Assembly: GCA_029719485.1 (NCBI GenBank)
Contig: CP120722.1
Location: 3,658,001-3,722,000 of the forward strand
Direction of reading: 5' to 3'
Source of the DNA: Kiritimatiellota bacterium B12222
GTDB lineage: Bacteria > Verrucomicrobiota > Kiritimatiellia > SS1-B-03-39 > UBA6053
DNA length: 64,000 bases
A model generated the notes under the pieces. It did no database searches and was not told where the DNA came from. It saw nothing but the letters and a program-made list of their open reading frames with translations. This document shows positions 1 to 8,693 of the stretch, piece after piece (within the stretch, counting starts at the first letter, position 1; each line of letters begins with the position of its first letter). A program made the translations under genes and the position numbers.

Positions 1-208
1 GCAATACTTTTTTCATCTTCCTCCAGAGTGCTCGTCAATTACATCAATCCACAGCACGATCACCGTTCCATGTTTAAACCAAGAATCTCTGAGTTCGGAG
101 CTTTAAATCAATAAAGCAACCCCACCGAAAATATCCAAATAAAAGTTAACGTAATCATGACCAAAACACACGAAGCCCACCCTCACCATTCCGTCAGGTT
201 TTCAGATC

Positions 209-539
209 TCAGGGCGCCGTTTCCGGCAACGTATAGGTGATATTCTCATTGTTAATCGTAATATACTTTTTATTTTTCAGTTGCGCGATGAGTGTTGTCA
301 GTTCTTTTTCTTCCAGTGTTTTTTGAAACAAGGCATTAATGGTGTTGGAAAGCGTTTTCACTTTTCGAGGCCGCGAGCTCCCTCTCCCGATCAGGCTTTC
401 GACAATTGCGGAAATTTTCTCTGAGTTGCTCGTGGCATTTGACACTTTCAGTAAAGGTATTTCAGCAAGGTCTTTGAAGGATCGCTAAGTTTTTAGGCTG
501 CACGTTTTCAAAATCAATAAGGACGTAATTCATTTTCAT
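209..539 (-). pseudogene. Internally deleted PIN/NYN-type ('DFENV') protein remnant
   Basis: On the minus strand, codons from 539 read MKMNYVLIDFENVQPKNLA, which looks like the N-terminus of the small PIN-like/NYN nuclease-type family that begins with a VDFENVQP motif. That frame hits TGA at 464-462. A second frame, open from 484 down to the stop at 209, reads FKDLAEIPLLKVSNATSNSE and then a basic SRPRKVKTLSNTINALF segment, which resembles the C-terminal end of the same family as I remember it. The acidic-residue nuclease core that should lie between (roughly 100 or more residues) is absent, and the halves meet out of frame near 480. I read this as a deletion plus frameshift. A downstream ATG at 445 leaves a 78-codon open frame that could still make a C-terminal fragment. 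Family assignment is from memory of the motifs. Confidence 0.6.
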
Positions 540-605
540 AATGTATTTTTATTGTTTAGCCAAAAGCTCAGTCATTCGGGCCCTCGCACAAGCGTATTCC
601 CCTTT

Positions 606-992
606 TCAGGGGGTAGTTTTCCGATGTCGAAGATTCTGAATAATCAGCGAGAAAATCAAGCCCACGGGAAAGAGAATCCATACAAAGGGGACGATGATGA
701 TGACAAGCACCGAAACCAGAGTCCAGAGCCATGTTTTCCCTTTCCCGGGGCGAATGAGCCCATCCGCAACAACAGGCACAGCCAAAACCATTAAGCCCAA
801 CCCGCCGGCCTGAGTCATCGGAATCTGCCAAAAGCCAAAGATCCACCCGAAGATCATGATAAAATACAACCCCGTTGACATACAGATAAGCCCCATCCGT
901 ACGTAGCGATGAGCTTTCGTATCCGGAGTTTCCGGCGGACAATACCTCGGCACCCCCTCCTTGGGGACATGAATAATTACCTTTTTTGACAT
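606..992 (-). CDS. Small integral membrane protein, unknown function
   Basis: This 128-residue protein has a short polar N-terminus (VPKEGVPRYCPPETPD) followed by about three hydrophobic segments, near residues 30-55, 58-78 and 88-115, and a basic tail (NLRHRKTTP). The polar N-terminus with two Pro-rich turns and one Cys, then a membrane bundle, fits an inner-membrane protein. I recognise no family. It is transcribed leftwards like its neighbours, but gaps on both sides give no clear operon. No strong Shine-Dalgarno sequence precedes the ATG at 992. A frame-shadow reading of the same stretch exists, but this frame has the coherent hydrophobic pattern. Confidence 0.55.
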   Translation of the reverse strand: MSKKVIIHVPKEGVPRYCPPETPDTKAHRYVRMGLICMSTGLYFIMIFGWIFGFWQIPMTQAGGLGLMVLAVPVVADGLIRPGKGKTWLWTLVSVLVIIIVPFVWILFPVGLIFSLIIQNLRHRKTTP

Positions 993-1079
993 GAGATCAT
1001 GTGGAAGAATTTACAGATTTTCTACACGCGAAAAAACCGCCCCACCGGGAAAGCTTAAATATGAGCGTTTGTTTTGTGC

Positions 1080-1466
1080 TTAATCGCCGGAAAAATAATA
1101 AAGGATCCCCCTGACGGTGTCGACATAAACCACTTCATAGATACTCGGTCCACTCAAGGTGTCTCTATAATGATACTCCCACTTTATTCCCGTCTCGATT
1201 TGGTTTCGATCCCACCACGGATAACGTTCTCCAAAAGGATCCCATTCATCAGAGTTCAGGGCTGAATACGGGGTTCTCGTCCACCCCCCTGCCATAACAT
1301 GATCATTCCTCGACACAATTGATTCAGCATAGAGGATACAGTCATCTACGCTTGCGTTAAAACGAAGCAGATAACGATAGGTACCTACCCCCAGGGCATT
1401 TCTTTTCCTCTTATTTTTCTGAACGTATCCCGCATCAGGCATTCGCTCACTAGTTTGATTAAACAT
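1080..1466 (-). CDS. Hypothetical protein, coupled to upstream membrane protein
   Basis: This 128-residue, soluble-looking protein is rich in Tyr, Trp and Arg (WDPFGERYPWWDRNQ, IKWEYHYRDTLSG), with no signal peptide and no membrane segment. Its ATG at 1466 follows directly on the TAA stop (1469-1467) of the upstream membrane-protein gene with no base between. This points to translational coupling and a shared transcript. No family recognised. The stop-start junction and the shared strand are what support it as a real gene; the product could be a partner or soluble domain of the upstream membrane protein. Confidence 0.5.
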   Translation of the reverse strand: MFNQTSERMPDAGYVQKNKRKRNALGVGTYRYLLRFNASVDDCILYAESIVSRNDHVMAGGWTRTPYSALNSDEWDPFGERYPWWDRNQIETGIKWEYHYRDTLSGPSIYEVVYVDTVRGILYYFSGD

Positions 1467-2120
1467 TTACGGACGTACGCCTACATAGAGATAAATCCCC
1501 GATGACCGCTCGCGAAAAGTAATGGCATGGGATGTCCATTGATTTTTAAATTCAGGCCCCGCAATCAACACTCCTTGAGAGTAAGGCCAATGAATTGCGA
1601 CACAACTCGCACCGGTTAACGAGGCATCCACAAGTCCAATGCTAGGTTTTTCAGCAAGCAGTTTATCTAAGAAAGAAGGAAACTCCGAAACCGGAAGCCG
1701 TCTAACACCGGGCCCATTCGATACCGGGTCAATTATCTCAAAAGGATCAACCTGATCTTGGGCAAGTTTGGATATCGCCCATGCTTGTAACTCATCCAAG
1801 GAGACACATTTTTCCACGTAAACGCGAAAGCCCGTAAAGTACGCCCCCATAATCCCCCACTTCAATGAATTAATACAAATAACCGCAATGACCAATGCTC
1901 CAATAATCCTCAATCTCCCCAAGTTCAAACAGGCAGAACCTACGAAGGAAACCACACCCATCCACAGTAAAATTGGAAAAATAATCAATAACGGCAAGGT
2001 GTTAAAACTCACATTCAACCGTCCACACATAAACAATGCCATATAAAGACATACCCAACCACCCAGCATCAACAGAATGGTGATGAGAGGACCTTTGTAT
2101 CTATCATTCATGTTTTTCAT
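1467..2120 (-). CDS. Membrane protein, four N-terminal TM segments, unknown function
   Basis: About 217 residues. Four hydrophobic segments fill the first half (around residues 12-32, 42-64, 70-92 and a short one ending near FTGFRVYV), and a polar C-terminal domain follows (SLDELQAWAISKLAQDQVDPFE onwards, in parts). The C-terminal part shows an alternating strand/turn pattern ending in SGIYLYVGVRP. I prefer the ATG at 2120 over 2129 because AAGGA on the minus strand sits 9 nt before it. The stop abuts the start codon of the next gene (1466), so the two are probably co-translated. Family not recognised. Confidence 0.55.
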   Translation of the reverse strand: MKNMNDRYKGPLITILLMLGGWVCLYMALFMCGRLNVSFNTLPLLIIFPILLWMGVVSFVGSACLNLGRLRIIGALVIAVICINSLKWGIMGAYFTGFRVYVEKCVSLDELQAWAISKLAQDQVDPFEIIDPVSNGPGVRRLPVSEFPSFLDKLLAEKPSIGLVDASLTGASCVAIHWPYSQGVLIAGPEFKNQWTSHAITFRERSSGIYLYVGVRP

Positions 2121-2398
2121 CTTTAGCATTCCTTAGTGATCGAGCCTCATAAACCCAAGCGCAATAAAATTCTTACGAGCAATCACCAAATCAGGAGATG
2201 TGGAAAGTCTATGAATGCCCTCGGATCCGGTCATAATGCGTGCTGAAAGCAGGATGCATATGAAATGGGATGTGAGAGTGAACCAAAAGCAAAGCCACAG
2301 GCTGAGCCAGCAAAAAACGCACCACCAGAACATCACCCGTCAATATGTGAAGGGCAGAAGCAAGCGGTTTCATATCGTTTGGGGAGACTAAAAGCGCT

Positions 2399-3136
2399 CT
2401 ACTTCCGGGAAAACTGTTTAAACAGCATCTTAAAAAAAAGGCGCGTATCATAAATGGGACGAATGTGGCTGGTTTCATCTCCATAAATTGCGGCAATCGG
2501 TACCGATCCCATACGAATATCAATTTCATCCAATTTCAATAAAATCTCCGACTCCGCCGCAAACCCTGCCGTATCCGGAATGACCATGGTCACGACATCG
2601 GTTTGATAGAGTCTAAATCCATTTTGGGTGTCAGGGATATATTGGTTCATTTGACGATTCAACAACCGCGACATCAAACGATTGGTCCAACGCCTAATCA
2701 GGGGCATTCTTGCCCGATCATGCATCCGATTCCCTACCAACACCGGAATACCCGTCCGTTCGTAGGTGTCAAAAAAGCGGGGAACATCTGCGGGATCGTG
2801 TTGGCCATCCGCATCCATGGTCACCAGCGCATCATATCCTTCTGCCGCCGCATATTGATATCCCTGCGCCAAAGATTTTCCTTTGCCATAGTTTTGCGTA
2901 TTTCGAATCACCACCGCGCCCGCAGCTTCAGCAAGTTCGGAGGTCGCATCCTCCGACCCATCATCCACCACCAACACGTTTAACTTCATCTCCCGCAAGG
3001 CCGTCACCAAGGGACCAATATGCCCCGCCTCATTGAGCGCAGGAATAATGACTAAATAATTTTGGCAGGCAAACTCATCTAACTCCGGGGATTCAAACCC
3101 TTGAAAACTAGAGGTCTTATCCTTAGCCCGCAACAT
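2399..3136 (-). CDS. GT2 glycosyltransferase, dolichol/polyprenyl-P-sugar synthase-like
   Basis: About 245 residues with a GT-A fold signature. The N-terminal strand is YLVIIPALNEAGHI, followed by VLVVDDGSEDAT (nucleotide binding), RNTQNYGKGKSLAQGYQYA, and the metal-binding MDADGQHDPADV. The acceptor-side motif is DTQNGFRLY and the protein ends in a basic tail. The set matches the DPM1/DPG-synthase-like GT2 subfamily, which moves a sugar from a nucleotide donor to a polyprenyl phosphate or lipid at the inner membrane face. No C-terminal TM segments are present. The ATG at 3136 lies inside the end of lipA (14-nt overlap), so the gene is probably translated by coupling. A longer in-frame start would run deep into lipA and is unlikely. 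Confidence 0.82.
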   Translation of the reverse strand: MLRAKDKTSSFQGFESPELDEFACQNYLVIIPALNEAGHIGPLVTALREMKLNVLVVDDGSEDATSELAEAAGAVVIRNTQNYGKGKSLAQGYQYAAAEGYDALVTMDADGQHDPADVPRFFDTYERTGIPVLVGNRMHDRARMPLIRRWTNRLMSRLLNRQMNQYIPDTQNGFRLYQTDVVTMVIPDTAGFAAESEILLKLDEIDIRMGSVPIAAIYGDETSHIRPIYDTRLFFKMLFKQFSRK

Positions 3137-4019
3137 GGGAAGTTTGCCCCTCACGCCATGCTTGCATTTCAGCATAGAGTGCATCTGCTTTATATGAGGA
3201 GCGAACCATCGGCCCTGATGCCACAGCTTTAAAGCCGATTTCTCTGGCTTTGGCTTCATAACGCGCAAATTCATCCGGATGTACAAAGCGGTGCACGGGT
3301 TCATGATCTTTGCTGGGACGCAAATATTGTCCAATGGTCAACATATCACAGCCATTCTCACGCAAATCATACAACGTCTCGATCACTTGCTCTTCCGTTT
3401 CGCCTAAGCCCACCATGATCCCACTTTTCACTTCCAAGGTGGGTTGCCACTCAGAAGCCCTGCGCAAGGCCCACATGGAACGACCATAATTGGCCTGCGG
3501 ACGAATTTGCGCCTGCAAATGACGCACCGTTTCAATATTATGGGAAAAAACTTCGGGGGCAGCCTCTAATACCAAATTCAAACTGGCTTCACGGCCTTCA
3601 AAATCGGGCGTCAACACTTCTACCGTTATTCCCGGAACCGCTTCTTTGACCGCCACAATGGTTTCGCCAAAAATATCAGCCCCTCCATTGAGCTGATCAT
3701 CCCGGTTGACCGAAGTGATCACAATGTGCTTCAGCGCCATTTCTTTGGCTGCGGTTGCGACCCGTCGCGGTTCCAATTTGTCTAATTCCGGTGGACGTCC
3801 GGATTTTACTGAACAAAAACGACAACTTCGCGTACAGGTGTCCCCCAAAATCATCACCGTTGCCGTACCGGTACTCCAACATTCATGACGATTAGGGCAT
3901 TTCGCCTCTTCGCATACCGTGTGCAAACGTAAGTTGCCCACTAATCCATGAACTTTGTTAAAGTTTTGGTTGGTTTGAAGAGTTTTCCGGATCCAAGGGG
4001 GCAATCGTTTCTGTTCCAT
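3123..4019 (-). CDS. lipA: Lipoyl synthase (radical SAM)
   Basis: LipA inserts two sulfurs into protein-bound octanoyl groups to make lipoyl cofactor for 2-oxoacid dehydrogenases and the glycine cleavage system. Both iron-sulfur clusters are readable. The auxiliary cluster ligands are C36, C41 and C47 (CX4CX5C in CEEAKCPNRHEC). The radical-SAM cluster ligands are C62, C66 and C69 (CTRSCRFC). The C-terminal RSSYKAD serine, which in known LipA ligates the auxiliary cluster, is also present. Length is about 298 residues, normal for the family. I choose the ATG at 4019 because AGGAGG lies 3 nt upstream; the alternative TTG at 4037 is weaker. No lipB is seen nearby; the next gene is an overlapping glycosyltransferase. 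Confidence 0.96.
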   Translation of the reverse strand: MEQKRLPPWIRKTLQTNQNFNKVHGLVGNLRLHTVCEEAKCPNRHECWSTGTATVMILGDTCTRSCRFCSVKSGRPPELDKLEPRRVATAAKEMALKHIVITSVNRDDQLNGGADIFGETIVAVKEAVPGITVEVLTPDFEGREASLNLVLEAAPEVFSHNIETVRHLQAQIRPQANYGRSMWALRRASEWQPTLEVKSGIMVGLGETEEQVIETLYDLRENGCDMLTIGQYLRPSKDHEPVHRFVHPDEFARYEAKAREIGFKAVASGPMVRSSYKADALYAEMQAWREGQTSHVAG

Positions 4020-4122
4020 GAGCCTCCTATAAACCAAGTCCCCTATTTTGTCAGCCCAAAAGGGTACTCATCGCTGTAAAGCTCAAAATGGTGCTGGTAT
4101 CTTTGATAAGACAAGGCCTGGC

Positions 4123-4440
4123 TCATCCCTTTCTGCCCCGCTCCAGCATAAAATTCAGGATAAACAGCCCCCCGCTACACATCGCCCCCAAATAAAGAGA
4201 AGATCTCGCCTGCTTAAATCCCATCTCCAAGATCACCGGCTCTTCTCCACCAGGGAAATACTGATATTGACTCACATCTGCATATCCCAACCATGTCCCA
4301 AAGATGCCCACCACCAACGGCAACATAAACCACATGGGATGAGGGAAATCGAGGGGCAATAAAATGCGGACCGTATTGATCACAGTCATTGTCACAATAA
4401 TGATGCCACAGAGTCCGCTATGGATAAACAGTTCAATCAT
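4123..4440 (-). CDS. Small membrane protein, unknown function
   Basis: This 105-residue protein has three hydrophobic segments (near residues 5-28, 36-52 and 82-98). Between the second and third lies a polar loop (DVSQYQYFPGGEEPVILEMGFKQ, in parts) with a run of acidic residues. The last segment has GAMCSGGLFILNF. The arrangement is loosely reminiscent of small MotA/ExbB-like channel fragments, but no diagnostic motif is visible and I do not assign a family. It lies upstream of lipA on the same strand with a gap of about 100 bases. Confidence 0.5.
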   Translation of the reverse strand: MIELFIHSGLCGIIIVTMTVINTVRILLPLDFPHPMWFMLPLVVGIFGTWLGYADVSQYQYFPGGEEPVILEMGFKQARSSLYLGAMCSGGLFILNFMLERGRKG

Positions 4441-4649
4441 CGTTCTTCATCTGAATAAAATACAAAAGAGCACCCCTATTTAAAACAGCTCTCATTTACC
4501 TTTAAACAAGCAAGCTCACGCACAGCAATCCAATTAAAAGGGTTTAAATGTAGTTAAAGAGGAACAGTATAATCTCAATCTCGGAAAAAGAAAACTTAAA
4601 CAGCGTGTCTGCTCTCCGCTGCGGAGGACTTGAGGTCTGAAAAAACACT

Positions 4650-6566
4650 TTAGAACTTACACCCAAAGGGACTTGCGGGTAGATGCTCCGAATTACATAA
4701 AAGATGCACAAGTGGATTATCCGCCCAAGCATAACGTACCTGACAGGGCTCAGCCACCTGTGCAGCACTCACCTCCACCTGGTTTTCCGAAATAATCCGG
4801 GCTTCCGCGGGTAAAAACACCCCGTCTTTTCCCGCCAAGGTAAATCCATCCGGCGAAGAAACCCCTTCACAGCGAAGCCCGTCGCCCGTATGGTCAAATC
4901 GACAAAGTACTTTGTGGCCAGACCGTTCACAGGACGCGATCATGGGACCACCCGGCAGCAAGTCTTGTCCGTAAGTCCCCACCAAGGCCGCCCTCGCAAG
5001 TCGCTCCCCCACAGGACCTTTATTTTTGGGATGAATGTCCAACGCGTCCCCAAGTCCCAACGTAACGGCAAGCCCCACGCCCTCCAAATCTGAAACAGCC
5101 CTTTGCGCTTCACGCATCACCGCCCAAGTACTCCCGTCCTCATATGCCATCGCCGCATTAAATTCAGGAAGTTGCACCACATAAAACCCCAACTCAGGCT
5201 GGGCAAATTGCCAACGCCAGTCTTCAATCAACCCGCGTAACAAAACTTCGTATTCCTCAGCACGACGCGCATTCGATTCACCCTGATACCAGAGCACACC
5301 GCGAAAAGGCATCGGCATCATGGGCCGAATCATATTATCAAATAAAATATGCGGAGAGTTGTGGTTCCCATGCCCCATGAGTGCCGTTTCAGTGATCACA
5401 CCATAATCCTGTTCCCGACAACAGCGCCACTCTCCCCCCAACGAAATCTTGAGCTCAGGGTGCCCTTCGGGATAAATCCTCATCTCTTCTGCAGGCCCAG
5501 CCAGCCCACCCTCGCCTCTAAAAGAGACCACCCGAACCGCCAACGACAAGCGCTCACCCTGACTCAGTGATTCAGGAATTCCATACTCGCGATATTTTTC
5601 CCACACCCCTGAATCTAATCCTTCTCCCATCCGCCCCACCTCTTCACCATTCGCATAGGTGATGTCCGTTTTGTCGATAGCCCCCAAATGTAACATCAAG
5701 CGTTTGCCCTGCCACTCCTCAGGCAGATCCACCTGAAGCCTAAACCAAAACACACCCGAGTTCTCATGACCGCGTGTCTGCCACTTTCCAGGAATCAACA
5801 TTTGCTCCCACTCAGAATCATCGAAATCAGAAGCGGCCCATCCCTCTTCCCATCCCCGATTGCCCTGATCCACCGGCAATATCGATATCAACCCCTCTTC
5901 ATTGAGATCATTCCGATAGCGCTCCCACCAATCAGGTTGATGCACTTCTTGACGATACGCATCCTCCCACTGCCGAAAATGAGGAAGACGCGCCAGCCCC
6001 TGCTGACTGATCCACGCCTCAAGAAAACTTCCTCCCCAGGCACTCGACACCACCCCAACAGGCACAGATAACCCGCAAGCCAAGCGTTTGGCAAAGGCAT
6101 AGCCCACCGCAGAAAATAGAGCGACAGTTTCAGGACTGCAGACCTGCCACGTCCCCGAAACATCAGATTCAGGAGTTAAAACCGCCCGTCGCTCCACCGT
6201 AAACAAGCGAATAGTCGGATGGTTCGCCGAGGCAATCGCCTCTTCTCCATATTCAGCACAGGTCTTAAGCGACATCGACATATTGGACTGACCGGAAGCC
6301 AACCACAATTCCCCAACCAGAATATCCTCAAGCAACACTTGCTCATCACACTCAGGCAACCATGCCCGCAGCGTAAGGGGTCCACCCGCTTTTAAAGGTG
6401 GAAGCCACACCCTGAACTCTCCGTTCGCATTGCTCAACGCTTCGGCCTTTTCTCCCCCGCACTCAACCACAACCCGTTTACCAGCCTCAGCCTTCCCCCA
6501 AATGGGAACGGTTACATTTTGTGGTAACAACATATGGGACTGAAAAAATTGATTAAAGTGTAACAT
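4650..6566 (-). CDS. Sialate O-acetylesterase-family protein (SGNH/DUF303)
   Basis: About 638 residues. It opens with an N-terminal beta domain starting QFFQSHMLLPQNVTVPIWG, the usual opening of this family. The SGNH esterase core follows, with nucleophile Ser94 in ASGQSNM, then VVSSAWGGS, YQGESNA and a C-terminal DIHPKNK that supplies the His. A jelly-roll insert like that of GH2 N-terminal domains (FWFRLQVDLPEEW to RVVSF) splits the core at roughly residues 240-370. Family members remove acetyl groups from sialic acids or plant and algal polysaccharides. The first ATG that keeps the family start is 6566; no signal peptide is visible, so either the enzyme is cytoplasmic or it uses another route. 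It diverges from cysI. Confidence 0.85.
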   Translation of the reverse strand: MLHFNQFFQSHMLLPQNVTVPIWGKAEAGKRVVVECGGEKAEALSNANGEFRVWLPPLKAGGPLTLRAWLPECDEQVLLEDILVGELWLASGQSNMSMSLKTCAEYGEEAIASANHPTIRLFTVERRAVLTPESDVSGTWQVCSPETVALFSAVGYAFAKRLACGLSVPVGVVSSAWGGSFLEAWISQQGLARLPHFRQWEDAYRQEVHQPDWWERYRNDLNEEGLISILPVDQGNRGWEEGWAASDFDDSEWEQMLIPGKWQTRGHENSGVFWFRLQVDLPEEWQGKRLMLHLGAIDKTDITYANGEEVGRMGEGLDSGVWEKYREYGIPESLSQGERLSLAVRVVSFRGEGGLAGPAEEMRIYPEGHPELKISLGGEWRCCREQDYGVITETALMGHGNHNSPHILFDNMIRPMMPMPFRGVLWYQGESNARRAEEYEVLLRGLIEDWRWQFAQPELGFYVVQLPEFNAAMAYEDGSTWAVMREAQRAVSDLEGVGLAVTLGLGDALDIHPKNKGPVGERLARAALVGTYGQDLLPGGPMIASCERSGHKVLCRFDHTGDGLRCEGVSSPDGFTLAGKDGVFLPAEARIISENQVEVSAAQVAEPCQVRYAWADNPLVHLLCNSEHLPASPFGCKF

Positions 6567-6697
6567 GGGCGATACTCCGAATCTAAGAAAGACCCATCCC
6601 CATATCAATTCGGTTCAAGAATCAATATCCGAATATCATCAATTCTCCGCCCAATAAGAGCCCTTAGGCCTTAATGGTGCATACTTAGCGATTGAGA

Positions 6698-6724
6698 TTG
6701 ACCCTTCAGGGCCCAATTTACTAT
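6698..6724 (+). promoter_or_regulatory. Candidate sigma-70-type promoter for cysI
   Basis: TTGACC at 6698-6703 is followed 15 bases later by TACTAT at 6719-6724, both close to the sigma-70 hexamers. Transcription would begin about 30 bases before the cysI start at 6760. The region lies between the divergent esterase and cysI. The 15-nt spacing is shorter than the ideal 17, so confidence is modest. Confidence 0.35.
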
Positions 6725-6759
6725 AGGAACACTCTCTTTAACCCGTATCCCCCAGCACA

Positions 6760-8505
6760 ATGCCTGAAAAGATTTTAGACCTTTCCAAACCTGTTCCCGA
6801 ACATTTCGAACATGTGGAACATATCAAAGAAGCCAGTAACTATCTGCGTGGTACCATCGTCGAAGGCCTCAACGACCCTCTCACCGGTGCAATCGCGTCG
6901 GATGACACCCAACTGACCAAATTTCATGGCTCCTACATGCAGGACGACCGTGAACTCCGCAATGATCGTCGGCATTCTAAATTAGAGCCGGCCTATAGCT
7001 TTATGATTCGGGTGCGGGTTCCTGGTGGAATTTGTACCGCGCAACAATATTTAGACATGGACCACATTGCGAACACCCTCGCAAACGGCACCATTAAATT
7101 GACCACCCGGCAAGCCTTTCAGTTTCATGGGGTCCTCAAACGGAACCTCAAACAAACCATGCAGGAAATCATCAAATCCAAGCTCGATTCGATCGCAGCC
7201 TGTGGAGATGTAAACCGGAATGTCATGTGCAACCCCAATCCATATCAATCTGAAGTTCATGAAGAAGTTTACCAAGCTTGCTGTAAGATTTCAGATCATT
7301 TGACGCCCAATACCAGTTCCTATTATGAAATTTGGATGGATGGGGAAAAATTGGAACACACACCCAAATTCCGCGCCGAAATAGGCAACGATGAAGAGCC
7401 CTTGTACACCAAACGCTACCTGCCACGTAAATTTAAAATTGCCGCCGCGATCCCTCCTTACAATGACGTGGATATTTACGCCAATGACATTGGTCTCATC
7501 GCCATTGAAGAAGACGGGAAACTGATCGGCTTTAACGTCGCCATTGGTGGCGGCATGGGCATGACCCACGGCATGAAGGAAACCTATCCCCGTCTGGCTT
7601 CCTTAATCGGGTTTGTCCCCACCGACAAAATCGTCGACACCTGCGAAAAAATCATGACCATTCAACGGGACTACGGATGCCGTGATAACCGCAAACACGC
7701 CCGCTTTAAATACACCATTGATGACTACGGCTTGGACTTCATTGTCGAAGAACTCAACAAACGTTGTGGCTACGATATCCAAGAAGCCAAACCCTTTGAA
7801 TTCATTCGCAATGGCGACACCTACGGCTGGCAAAAAGGCACCAACGGCAAATGGTTCCTCACTTTGTTTATCGAAGGTGGACGTGTCAAAGACACCAAAC
7901 AACACAAGTGGATGACCGCCTTGCGCGAAGTCGCCGAAACTTGTGGCGATGTTGATTTCCGCCTCTCCGGTAACCAAAATATCTTGGTGGGCAATGCCTC
8001 TGACGAAGATAAAGAAAAGATCGATGCCATTTTGGCCAGCTACAAAGTGGGCGAATATGCAAACCTTAGCGGATTGCGTCGCAACTCTATCGCCTGTGTT
8101 GCCCTCAATACCTGCGGATTGGCTATGGCCGAATCTGAACGCTATTTACCCGAACTCATTACCAAAATTGAGGAAATCACCGAAGAAGTGGGATTGCGCG
8201 ACGACGAGATCGTCATTCGCATGACCGGTTGCCCCAACGGATGTGGCCGCCCCTACCTCGGTGAAATCGGCTTCGTCGGTAAAGCCCCCGGAAAATACAA
8301 CTTGTACTTAGGTGCGGGCTTCTCCGGAGAACGTTTGAATAAAATGTACAAAGAAAACATCGGTGAAGAAGAAATCCTCAGTGAATTAAAACCGATCCTG
8401 AAAGCCTACGCCACCGAACGTGAAGAAGGCGAACGCTTCGGCAGCTTCACCATCCGTAAAGGATACGTGAAAGCCACCATAGAAGGCAAAGACTTCAACG
8501 ACTGA
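6760..8505 (+). CDS. cysI: Assimilatory sulfite reductase hemoprotein, beta subunit
   Basis: A 581-residue protein that closely follows CysI: an N-terminal SNYLRGTI...LTGAI segment, KFHGSYMQDDRELR, TTRQAFQFHG and DVNRNVMCNPNPY. The siroheme/4Fe-4S cysteines are in CVALNTC (about C445 and C451) and CPNGC (about C490 and C494), followed by GRPYLGEIGFVGKAPGKYNLY. The enzyme reduces sulfite to sulfide with six electrons from the CysJ flavoprotein. A matching cysJ lies at 31.1-32.9 kb, on the opposite strand and 22 kb away, so the subunits are not co-transcribed. No Shine-Dalgarno sequence is obvious before the ATG. A rho-independent terminator follows at once. Confidence 0.95.
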   Translation: MPEKILDLSKPVPEHFEHVEHIKEASNYLRGTIVEGLNDPLTGAIASDDTQLTKFHGSYMQDDRELRNDRRHSKLEPAYSFMIRVRVPGGICTAQQYLDMDHIANTLANGTIKLTTRQAFQFHGVLKRNLKQTMQEIIKSKLDSIAACGDVNRNVMCNPNPYQSEVHEEVYQACCKISDHLTPNTSSYYEIWMDGEKLEHTPKFRAEIGNDEEPLYTKRYLPRKFKIAAAIPPYNDVDIYANDIGLIAIEEDGKLIGFNVAIGGGMGMTHGMKETYPRLASLIGFVPTDKIVDTCEKIMTIQRDYGCRDNRKHARFKYTIDDYGLDFIVEELNKRCGYDIQEAKPFEFIRNGDTYGWQKGTNGKWFLTLFIEGGRVKDTKQHKWMTALREVAETCGDVDFRLSGNQNILVGNASDEDKEKIDAILASYKVGEYANLSGLRRNSIACVALNTCGLAMAESERYLPELITKIEEITEEVGLRDDEIVIRMTGCPNGCGRPYLGEIGFVGKAPGKYNLYLGAGFSGERLNKMYKENIGEEEILSELKPILKAYATEREEGERFGSFTIRKGYVKATIEGKDFND

Positions 8506-8531
8506 TCGATTTAGTCGATCATCTTGATTTA

Positions 8532-8563
8532 AAAACACAGGTCATTACGGCCTGTGTTTTTTT
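8532..8563 (+). terminator. Rho-independent terminator of cysI
   Basis: A 10-bp perfect stem (AAAACACAGG / CCTGTGTTTT) with a 9-base loop runs into a T tract. It starts 27 bases after the cysI stop. Confidence 0.85.
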
Positions 8564-8621
8564 GTGCGCACCTCCTCAAATTGAAATGCCCCCTCATCAT
8601 CACCTTCCTCCTGCCTACATC

Positions 8622-8662
8622 AAAAAAAAAGCTGCTCCAATTCCATGTAGAATTGGAGCAGC
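8622..8662 (-). terminator. Rho-independent terminator of the DUF1254 gene
   Basis: A 12-bp perfect inverted repeat (GCTGCTCCAATT / AATTGGAGCAGC, 8-base loop) is followed on the minus strand by nine T (8630-8622). It lies about 30 bases beyond the stop of the 8.7-10.3 kb gene and faces the cysI terminator, which separates two convergent units. Confidence 0.9.
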
Positions 8663-8693
8663 ACTTGCCCTCAGTTACAATGAGGGAAAGAAC

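Noticed and set aside
2133-2336. Small Trp/Cys-rich open frame between the GT2 gene and the four-TM protein
   Set aside because: It ends 12 bases before the next start, but its composition is odd, it lacks a ribosome site, and other frames are open across the same stretch. Not supported as a gene.
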